5,099 nucleotides of DNA from Bacteroidetes bacterium UBA6661 (GTDB lineage: Bacteria; Bacteroidota; Bacteroidia; AKYH767-A; OLB10), in contig DKKR01000081.1 in the NCBI GenBank assembly GCA_002455375.1, positions 1 to 5,099 on the forward strand, read 5' to 3'. A program made the position numbers and the translations under genes. Below, piece by piece: positions 1-5,099 of the stretch; the first letter of the stretch is position 1; each line of letters begins with the position of its first letter. Under the pieces are notes generated by a model. That model was not told where the DNA came from. It made no database searches and saw only the letters and a list, made by a program, of their open reading frames with translations.

Positions 1-870
1 GTAAATCAACTTTACGGTCAAAGCCGCACCTTCTTTTCTCTGTCAGGAGGTATTCTTTATTACAATGGCGATCTTAACGATAAAAGCCCTGTTCCATCAA
101 CAAAAATTTTCAGAAACTATGGTAATGCAGCCATCGGTATTCATCTTACAAGGCATGTCAATTTACAGCTAAACTACTATCATGGTAGTATTGAAGGTGC
201 AGACTCTTTAACAAAGGAACGCGACAACAAACAGCGCAATCTAAGTTTTGAAACCCGAATTGACGAAATATCTTTTCAACTCAGTGCTAGTTTATTCTCC
301 AACCGCACAAAAAAACTTGCCATACCTTATGTATTTGCAGGAGGTGGTTTGTTTTTCTTCAATCCCAGAGCACGTTATTATGGTAGCAATCCTGAGTATT
401 ATGGAAAATTAGTTTCATTACAACCGTTAGGCACAGAGGGACAATACATCACTGAAGGTGATTATCCTAAACCTTACAAACTATATCAGGCTGTATTTCC
501 TATCGGCATTGGCACGTATATCAGAATCAATCCTAAATGGCGACTGAAAGTAGAGTTCTCTGAGCATTTTACTTTGACAGATTACTTAGATGATGCCAGT
601 GGAAAATATCCAAACATGGAAGCATTATCACTGACACCTAAAGGTGAATTGGCTTCTTACTTTGCTGACAGACGGCTAAACAGAACACAGGATCCTACGG
701 GACGAAACCGCTCCAATGCAACAAAAAACGACAACTATATTCACTTTGGTATTGGTTTAGTTTACAACCCACAGGCTCAACATCCTACCCGATACAGAGG
801 TCCCGGATTCTGGAAAAAACTTTTCAGCGGACGCAAAGGCTGGTGGGGCAATGCCGGCAGTGGCCTTTAA
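1..870 (+). CDS. Outer-membrane beta-barrel protein, DUF6089 family (5' end missing)
   Basis: The reading frame is open from base 1 to a TAA at 868-870, giving 289 visible residues; the true start and any signal peptide lie upstream of the window. A TTG at 349 could be taken as a start, but the frame is coding well before it, so that would be an artefact. The protein shows alternating hydrophobic/aromatic strands and turn residues typical of a barrel. Family-like landmarks include an SGGILYYNGDLND strand-turn near visible residues 15-27, YVFAGGG near 110-116, LQPLGTEGQY near 141-150 and TDYLDDASGKY near 193-203. I recognise these from Bacteroidota DUF6089 proteins, whose exact role is unknown; a structural or envelope role is inferred. 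After the last clear strand (YIHFGIGLVY) there is an unusual basic, tryptophan-containing tail of about 33 residues. The next gene follows on the same strand after 75 bases with no terminator hairpin, so co-transcription is possible. The barrel assignment is firm; the DUF number is slightly less so. Confidence 0.85.
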   Translation, partial: VNQLYGQSRTFFSLSGGILYYNGDLNDKSPVPSTKIFRNYGNAAIGIHLTRHVNLQLNYYHGSIEGADSLTKERDNKQRNLSFETRIDEISFQLSASLFSNRTKKLAIPYVFAGGGLFFFNPRARYYGSNPEYYGKLVSLQPLGTEGQYITEGDYPKPYKLYQAVFPIGIGTYIRINPKWRLKVEFSEHFTLTDYLDDASGKYPNMEALSLTPKGELASYFADRRLNRTQDPTGRNRSNATKNDNYIHFGIGLVYNPQAQHPTRYRGPGFWKKLFSGRKGWWGNAGSGL

Positions 871-945
871 AAACAATCATCATATCGTCATCAACTGATT
901 TAACTTTTCATGTTGTGGAATGTTATCATTCTAAATAACATGTAT
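871..945. other. Gap between barrel gene and Usp gene
   Basis: 75 bases with no terminator-like hairpin and no convincing promoter. TAACTTTT at 901-908 is seven of eight to TAnnTTTG, but no TTG lies at the proper distance upstream. The Usp gene may therefore be read through from the barrel gene, or use a promoter I cannot recognise. Confidence 0.4.
920..941 (+). repeat. 7-base inverted repeat just before the Usp start
   Basis: ATGTTAT (920-926) and ATAACAT (935-941) are perfect reverse complements around an 8-base loop, ending four bases before ATG 946. The stem is AT-rich with one G/C pair, so a stable RNA hairpin is unlikely; an operator is possible but unproven. The right arm overlaps the alternative start ATG 940. 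Confidence 0.3.
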
Positions 946-1767
946 ATGAAAATTTTAGTTCCGGTTGACTTTACCGATATTACTGAAAAAGGATTCAAAT
1001 ATGCATTGTCCCTACCTTTTGCAAATGAAATAATCCTTTTTCACGCTGTTGATGACATAAAAAAGTCTAAAGAAGCACAACAGCAACTCAGCAACATAAC
1101 CAACAAATATTCCGCGCCTGCACATCTGACTGTTCAGAGCAAAGTAAAACAAGGTGCCATTTTTGAAATAATAGGTAATGTTTCAAAAGAAGTTAATGCC
1201 GATTTAGTTGTGATGGCTACACATGGTATTAAAGGACTTCAGCATTTTTTAGGCAGCCATGCCATGAAGCTGATAACACATTCAAAAACTCCATTTATTG
1301 TTGTTCAACAGAAAGATTTCAGTCCACTGAAAAAAATGCTTGTGCCGGTTGATTTCACTAAAGAAGTAAAACAAGAGTTACCTGCTGTAATTCAATATGC
1401 ACAGCTATTTAATGCAAGCGTGCTTTTACTTAAACAAAATAATCACGACCCTTACATTCAAAAAAGAAGTGACCTCAACACCGGATACTTTGAAGACGAA
1501 CTCGATAATGCAAAAATTAAATATGAATTGATTGAGCAGACATTTTCTTTAGATGATAAATATGAAGTGCTAACCAAACAAGCTGCTGCTCATAATGCCG
1601 ACATTATTGTTACTACTATTGAGCCTGACCTGGATGTTGCCGACTATGTAATTGGTGTTGAAGAGCAAAAAATTGTAGCCAACGATCTTCAACTGCCTGT
1701 TTTATGTGTAAACATTAGGCATTTTACTGTTGCCGGTGATCAGTTCAGCGTTTCTGTACAGCAATAA
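946..1767 (+). CDS. Tandem universal stress protein (UspA-like, two domains)
   Basis: A 273-residue cytoplasmic protein with two universal-stress (adenine-nucleotide alpha-hydrolase-like fold) domains. Domain 1 (about 1-125) opens with MKILVPVDFT, where Asp8 is the usual nucleotide-contacting aspartate. It carries a phosphate-loop-like THGIKGLQHFLGS segment with glycines at 94, 97 and 103 followed by Ser104, then the terminal strand TPFIVVQQ. Domain 2 begins near residue 128 and repeats the opening (KKMLVPVDFT), but at the matching place it has TTIEPDLDVADYVIG (about 224-237), without the glycine loop. Domain 1 therefore probably binds ATP and domain 2 probably does not. ATG 946 was chosen because it starts exactly at the family's first strand. 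ATG 940 (two residues longer) is nearly as good. ATG 910 would add twelve residues (MLWNVIILNN...) that are not part of the fold. Two-domain Usps of this length are common in Bacteroidota; they are linked to stress and energy limitation, but the specific role here is unknown. Confidence 0.94.
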   Translation: MKILVPVDFTDITEKGFKYALSLPFANEIILFHAVDDIKKSKEAQQQLSNITNKYSAPAHLTVQSKVKQGAIFEIIGNVSKEVNADLVVMATHGIKGLQHFLGSHAMKLITHSKTPFIVVQQKDFSPLKKMLVPVDFTKEVKQELPAVIQYAQLFNASVLLLKQNNHDPYIQKRSDLNTGYFEDELDNAKIKYELIEQTFSLDDKYEVLTKQAAAHNADIIVTTIEPDLDVADYVIGVEEQKIVANDLQLPVLCVNIRHFTVAGDQFSVSVQQ

Positions 1768-1794
1768 AGTTTAAGTACAATTCTTTCAACTTCG

Positions 1795-1802
1795 TTACTT
1801 TG
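1795..1802 (+). promoter_or_regulatory. Possible -7 box for the 91-residue gene
   Basis: TTACTTTG matches TAnnTTTG except at the second base. There is no TTG at the right distance upstream, and the leader would be about 100 bases long. The site sits in the 142-base gap after the Usp gene, in which I see no terminator hairpin with a T-run. Confidence 0.28.
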
Positions 1803-1871
1803 ACATTTGCCAAATAAAAAACAATTTTGACCAAAAGGTTGCCCCTTCTGTCAGTATAAAACTGCAAATTG

Positions 1872-1901
1872 GTTTAACAATTAAGTCAACAATCGTTAAA
1901 C
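1872..1901 (+). repeat. Inverted repeat with nested direct repeat upstream of the 91-residue gene
   Basis: GTTTAAC (1872-1878) and GTTAAAC (1895-1901) are perfect reverse complements around a 16-base spacer. Overlapping them is a direct repeat of AACAAT at 1876-1881 and 1888-1893, 12 bases apart. The block ends eight bases before ATG 1910, so it could be a regulator site or a weak RNA hairpin over the translation start. In AT-rich sequence it may also be chance. Confidence 0.35.
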
Positions 1902-1909
1902 AAAGAAGT

Positions 1910-2185
1910 ATGTCATTGGTAACCTGCAAAGAATTCAATAAACTCTCACATGATGAACAAACCTGGTATATATGGAATGGAGCAATCCATCTTCATATAA
2001 GAGAAGTGTATGGCTACAGAGTAAATCTGTTTTATTTCAATGAATTTTACATTGAACTTTGGTACAGCATCAATGAGAACAGTATTAAAAAGATTAAGTC
2101 CTTTGACAATTCTGCACTGTTGGCACCTTATTTAGAAACAATTAAAATTGATTCCTTGTTGAATATTGATTCAGGTTTTGAATAA
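1910..2185 (+). CDS. Small uncharacterised protein (91 aa), Bacteroidota type
   Basis: A 91-residue soluble protein with no signal peptide or membrane segment. The only in-frame ATG near the 5' end is at 1910, preceded by an A-rich AAAGAAGT without a real Shine-Dalgarno. The layout is an N-terminal helix-like stretch (CKEFNKLSHDEQTWYIWNGA, about 6-25), then two beta strands (about 36-53: YRVNLFYFNEFYIELWYS), then IKKIKSFDNSALLAPYLETI and a short acidic end. This resembles small hypothetical proteins I associate with Chitinophagales and relatives: an N-terminal FNxLxxxEQ helix, a middle FYxExWY strand, then an IKSF...L.PYL ending. No function is known to me and none is proposed. The gene stands alone, about 140 bases after the Usp gene. 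Its stop codon lies two bases from the stop of the opposing gene, so its transcript must run into that gene unless it ends inside the coding region. Confidence 0.78.
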   Translation: MSLVTCKEFNKLSHDEQTWYIWNGAIHLHIREVYGYRVNLFYFNEFYIELWYSINENSIKKIKSFDNSALLAPYLETIKIDSLLNIDSGFE

Positions 2186-2187
2186 TA

Positions 2188-2865
2188 TTACTGTCCGCTA
2201 AAAACGTATTGCAGAATATTAGCGCCCATCTGCAAAGCTTTTTGTCGCATTTCTGGCGGGTCGTTATGTACTTCTGGGTCTTCCCATCCATCGCCAATAT
2301 CACTTTCATATTCATAAAAACAGACTAACCTACCCTGATAAATCAGTCCAAAGCCTTGTGGCGCCTTCCCATTGTGTTCATGAATTTTAGGCAGTCCATT
2401 CGGAAAATTAAAACGCTGATGATAGATAGGATGAGTGAATGGTAATTCTACGAAGTCAAGTTCCGGAAAGACTTTTTTCATTTCAGGACGGACAAACTTA
2501 TCCATGTCATAACTGTCGTTGATATTTAAAAATCCACCGGCAATCAGATATTTTCTAAGATTTTCGGCTTCCTGATTGCTGAACACAAAACGACCATTTC
2601 CTGTCATGTGCACAAACGGATAATTAAACAAGTCAGGGCTGCCGGGTTCAACAACTGCCTCTTCGGGACTGATGTTGGTATTAATATTCTGATTGCAGAA
2701 AACTGCAAGATTATGTAATGCTGTAGGGCTTACGTACCAATTACCGCCACCTGCATATTTCAGTTTGGCAAGCTTAAGTGTAAAATCAGGTGCTTTAAAT
2801 GAAGAAAGCAGCAATACCATCACGGCCATGATTTTCAACCCACAAAGTTTACGGAAATGCTTCAT
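2188..2865 (-). CDS. Exported DUF4159 domain protein
   Basis: A 225-residue protein. Residues 1-25 form a signal peptide: a basic n-region (MKHFRKLCGLK) and a hydrophobic core (MAVMVLLLSSF) ending near FKA, with no lipobox. The rest is one DUF4159 domain in the expected order: LAKLKYAGGGNWY (32-44), YPFVHMTGNGRF (82-93), LRKYLIAGGFLNINDSY (103-119), HPIYHQRF (145-152), LPKIHEHNG (158-166), YEYESDIGDGWEDPEVHND (184-202) and MGANILQYVF (213-222). The family is widespread in Bacteroidota and other phyla and has no established activity; I recall its fold as related to glutamine-amidotransferase-like domains, but no catalytic triad is evident. It is likely periplasmic. ATG 2865 was chosen because it supplies the positively charged n-region; Met13 (2829) would leave a signal core without basic residues. 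It is transcribed divergently from the metallopeptidase gene and convergently with the 91-residue gene. Confidence 0.93.
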   Translation of the reverse strand: MKHFRKLCGLKIMAVMVLLLSSFKAPDFTLKLAKLKYAGGGNWYVSPTALHNLAVFCNQNINTNISPEEAVVEPGSPDLFNYPFVHMTGNGRFVFSNQEAENLRKYLIAGGFLNINDSYDMDKFVRPEMKKVFPELDFVELPFTHPIYHQRFNFPNGLPKIHEHNGKAPQGFGLIYQGRLVCFYEYESDIGDGWEDPEVHNDPPEMRQKALQMGANILQYVFSGQ

Positions 2866-2872
2866 TTGACCC

Positions 2873-2899
2873 CAAAAATATGTTTAATCAATGACACAA
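2873..2899 (-). promoter_or_regulatory. Bacteroidota-type promoter for the DUF4159 gene
   Basis: Read on the minus strand, TTG (plus-strand CAA at 2897-2899) is followed by 16 bases and then TATTTTTG (plus-strand 2873-2880), a full TAnnTTTG match. The spacing is slightly shorter than the usual 17 or more. The predicted start of transcription falls only a few bases before ATG 2865, so the message would be almost leaderless, or else the true start codon is Met13 at 2829. This is weaker than the opposing promoter. Confidence 0.45.
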
Positions 2900-2904
2900 T
2901 CTTA

Positions 2905-2935
2905 TTTGCACCTTAATTTTATATGAATAATTTTG
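2905..2935 (+). promoter_or_regulatory. Bacteroidota-type promoter for the metallopeptidase gene
   Basis: TTTG at 2905-2908, then 19 bases, then TAATTTTG at 2928-2935. This matches the known Bacteroidota sigma-ABfr pattern (TTTG near -33, TAnnTTTG near -7, spacing about 19-20) at every fixed position. Transcription would start at about 2940, giving a leader of roughly 25 bases before ATG 2965. No Shine-Dalgarno is seen in that leader, which is A/T-rich before the start, as is usual in this phylum. Confidence 0.62.
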
Positions 2936-2964
2936 TCAGTCCAAAAAATCAAATCTATTTAATT

Positions 2965-5099
2965 ATGACTTTGCGAATTTTACTCGTTGCAATTTTTGCA
3001 CCGTTGATGCTTAATGCAGCCCATGATCACAACGGTTTCGACCGTAATGAAGATCCCAATCTTAAAGTGTTTGTTAAAAACAGAAAACGTTTACCTGATG
3101 TAAATCGTCAAGAAAGTCTTGCACAACAAAAATCATGGCAACAGTTTTCAGAACAAAACAAAGGATGGTCTGTAGTTTTTAGCGAAGAGACAGGTCTTCC
3201 ACACAATGCATTCGGAAAACCAATTTCAGTAGGATTACCTTTAGATGCGCAATCTACAGCATGGTCGTTTATCAGCACTAAGCTCAATGCTTTTGGTCTG
3301 CCGCTGAACGATTTATACTTCCGCAATACAGCACAAAACAAAAAATACTTTTATGTAAACTACATTCAGCGTTATAACGGACTTGAAGTGTTGTGGTCTA
3401 AGGTGCAAATTAAAATCACCAAAGACGGCAAGGTGAATCAGTTTATTTGTGATGCTTATAAAGATATTGCTGTAAATATTGCTCCTGCACTTAGTTCGCA
3501 GACAGCCACTGCAGCGGCAACAAATGGTTTAAATCTTACCATCAACGGCACTTCAGTAAATAATGACCTTAAAATTTTACCCGTTCCGGATGAGGGAAAA
3601 AACCACTATCATTTGGTATATGAAGTAACAGTCAAAGCTACCGATGCAGAAAGTTTTCCGAGAGAATACTATACGCTTGTTGATGCACATAATGGTGAAG
3701 TACTTTATCGTCATAATAAAATAAATTATTTTGCTGCAAATACAGATGTCAATGTAACTGCAACTGTTTATCCTACACAACCCTATTTGCCCACAGCAGT
3801 AGAGCCATTAGCCAACATGAATGTTACCATCTCCGGTGTACCTTTTCTGACTGATGCAAATGGTTATTTAGGACTTCCAAACACATCACCTGTAACTGCT
3901 ACTTTCAGATTAGAAGGTAGCTGGGCTAATGTAAAAACAGGTGCTACAACGCCACAATTTACAGCAACTTTAAATCCCGGTGCCAATAATATTACTTTCA
4001 GCGCTGCCAACATCAAAGAACTTTCTGCATACAATTCGGTAAATGAAATTCATGATTATTATGTAACAAAACTACTTGGATCAGGTGCTGAAGCTATTAT
4101 GGATTTTCAGATGCAGACTATAGTTGATGTTGCCGGAAATTGTAATGCATTTTATGATGGCAATTTAAATTTTTATGCAGCAGGTGGGCAATGTAATGCT
4201 ACTTCGATTATAAACGATGTAGTTTATCACGAATATGGTCATGGTATTAATTATGATTTATACTCCTACTATGGCGGCATATTCAGCAATGGTGCTCTTG
4301 GTGAAGGTTATGCCGACACCTGGGCAAACGGTTTAACCGAAGATCCTATTTTGGGAATAGGATTTTATTCCAACAGTACCACAAACTTTGTAAGGCGCTA
4401 TGATATAGGCAGAAAAGTTTATCCTGATGACATTATGGGCGAAGTACATGCCGATGGTGAAATTATTGCCGGTGCATGGTGGGATGTTGGTGTAAACTTT
4501 AACAATGTGCAACAACGTCAGGATTTATATGTACAGACTTTTGCAGCAACTATTGATTATCCCGATGGACAAGAAGGACAACTCTACACCGATATTTTAG
4601 TTGAAGCCTTAACCATTGACGATAATGACGGTGACCTTACCAATGGTACACCCAACTATTGTGCAATCACTTCTGCCTTTGGCTTACATGGCATCAACAT
4701 GTTTGTTGTTGGTAAACTTATTACTCATAATAGTGTACTCAGCGCTGCCGGTCAACAGAGTATAAACCTGAATGTTTCCGGTTCATCAACTTTTGCCAAT
4801 ACTACGGGAACAAGCATCAACGGATATTACAGTCTGAACCATTCTGCCACCTGGAACCCTATAAGCTTTACTTATAATGGCTCTATCTTTCAGGGCAATA
4901 TTCCTGCTCAACCTAATGGCACCCTGATTTCTTATTATCTTGATGCTACCGATCAATGCGGCACACACTTTAGCACCACTCCTTCTAATGTTACAGACAC
5001 CAACCCTAATGTTCCTTATTATATTTTGGTAGGGTACAACTTAGTGGATAATGACTATTTCGATGCCGGCAACAGTCAGGGTTGGACATTGGGTATGCC
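2965..5099 (+). CDS. Secreted zinc metallopeptidase, FTP propeptide plus M36 (fungalysin)-like catalytic domain (3' end missing)
   Basis: The frame is open from ATG 2965 to the window edge (711 codons), so the C-terminus is not seen. A signal peptide (MTLRILLVAIFAPLMLNAA) is probably cut near residues 18-19. A prodomain follows: an FTP-like segment (YFYVNYIQRYNGLEVLWSKV, about 128-147) and a PepSY-like segment ending in YTLVDAHNGEVLYRH (about 236-250). Residues about 279-345 (PLANMNVTISG...LTDANGYLGL) look like a small carboxypeptidase-regulatory-like beta-sandwich. The catalytic domain has HEYGH at 422-426 (zinc ligands His422 and His426, base Glu423) and GEGYAD with the probable third ligand Glu447. 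It also has EVHADGE (493-499), matching the M36 VHxxGE region, and an acidic IDDNDGDLTNGTPNY segment (551-565). Cys393 and Cys410 just before HEYGH may form a disulfide. After about 583 comes a Thr/Ser/Asn-rich beta-sandwich region and the start of another module (DNDYFDAGNSQGW). The prodomain implies synthesis as a zymogen. A C-terminal type IX secretion signal is plausible but outside the window. Confidence 0.93.
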   Translation, partial: MTLRILLVAIFAPLMLNAAHDHNGFDRNEDPNLKVFVKNRKRLPDVNRQESLAQQKSWQQFSEQNKGWSVVFSEETGLPHNAFGKPISVGLPLDAQSTAWSFISTKLNAFGLPLNDLYFRNTAQNKKYFYVNYIQRYNGLEVLWSKVQIKITKDGKVNQFICDAYKDIAVNIAPALSSQTATAAATNGLNLTINGTSVNNDLKILPVPDEGKNHYHLVYEVTVKATDAESFPREYYTLVDAHNGEVLYRHNKINYFAANTDVNVTATVYPTQPYLPTAVEPLANMNVTISGVPFLTDANGYLGLPNTSPVTATFRLEGSWANVKTGATTPQFTATLNPGANNITFSAANIKELSAYNSVNEIHDYYVTKLLGSGAEAIMDFQMQTIVDVAGNCNAFYDGNLNFYAAGGQCNATSIINDVVYHEYGHGINYDLYSYYGGIFSNGALGEGYADTWANGLTEDPILGIGFYSNSTTNFVRRYDIGRKVYPDDIMGEVHADGEIIAGAWWDVGVNFNNVQQRQDLYVQTFAATIDYPDGQEGQLYTDILVEALTIDDNDGDLTNGTPNYCAITSAFGLHGINMFVVGKLITHNSVLSAAGQQSINLNVSGSSTFANTTGTSINGYYSLNHSATWNPISFTYNGSIFQGNIPAQPNGTLISYYLDATDQCGTHFSTTPSNVTDTNPNVPYYILVGYNLVDNDYFDAGNSQGWTLGM

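Noticed and set aside
349..357. TTG start giving a 173-residue version of the barrel protein
   Set aside because: The frame is open and barrel-like from base 1, and this site falls inside the family's YVFAGGG strand.
910..945. Upstream ATG that would lengthen the Usp protein by twelve residues
   Set aside because: The family fold starts exactly at MKILVPVDF. The extra residues are not Usp-like, and the inverted repeat at 920-941 is easier to explain as untranslated sequence.
1834..1850. Possible terminator hairpin AAGG...CCTT after the Usp gene
   Set aside because: The stem is only four base pairs and no T-run follows it.
3108..3341. 77-codon minus-strand reading frame
   Set aside because: It lies wholly antisense to the metallopeptidase prodomain, which has clear family motifs. 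Its translation is Cys-rich and without recognisable features.
3577..3780. 67-codon minus-strand reading frame rich in Ile and Cys
   Set aside because: It is antisense to the PepSY-like part of the peptidase. Its hydrophobic look comes from the complement of AT-rich coding sequence, and no promoter is seen.
4329..4339. CGGTT-T-AACCG inverted repeat
   Set aside because: It lies in the middle of the conserved catalytic domain, is not followed by a T-run, and is explained by the codons for N-G-L-T.
4333..4515. 60-codon minus-strand reading frame
   Set aside because: It is antisense to the catalytic domain between GEGYAD and the VHADGE region and has no independent coding evidence.
4786..4968. 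60-codon minus-strand reading frame
   Set aside because: It is antisense to the beta-sandwich region of the peptidase and resembles no known protein.
1..5099. Mobile element, CRISPR array, tRNA/rRNA or defence system
   Set aside because: I saw no transposase or integrase, no regularly spaced repeats, no tRNA-like cloverleaf and no toxin/antitoxin or nuclease genes; nearly all the sequence is accounted for by five ordinary genes.

Overview
The window looks like the chromosome of an AT-rich member of the Bacteroidota, probably from the Chitinophagales/Sphingobacteriales side rather than Bacteroides itself. Three things suggest this: a DUF6089-type outer-membrane barrel, DUF4159 and tandem universal-stress proteins of the kind common in that phylum; a lack of clear Shine-Dalgarno sequences before the starts; and promoter-like sites of the Bacteroidota form (TTTG or TTG, then TAnnTTTG). 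The lineage is inferred from recognised protein patterns, not from a search.

Layout: (1) 1-870, plus strand, the 3' part of an outer-membrane beta-barrel gene whose start lies before the window. (2) 946-1767, plus strand, a two-domain universal stress protein. (3) 1910-2185, plus strand, a 91-residue protein of unknown function. (4) 2188-2865, minus strand, an exported DUF4159 protein, converging on gene 3 with a 2-base gap. (5) 2965 to the window end, plus strand, the 5' part (711 codons) of a large secreted zinc metallopeptidase of the M36/fungalysin type, divergent from gene 4. The gene is open to the right edge. No gap between genes exceeds about 145 bases.

The genes do not form an obvious single pathway. 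Three of the five products are predicted to leave the cytoplasm (outer membrane, periplasm/envelope, secreted), and two are cytoplasmic. The best regulatory signal is the 99-base divergent region between genes 4 and 5, where a full match to the phylum's promoter pattern can be read on each strand. I see no RNA gene, CRISPR array, insertion sequence, integrase, toxin-antitoxin pair or defence cassette. The window reads as ordinary housekeeping or envelope territory, and I found no convincing undescribed system.
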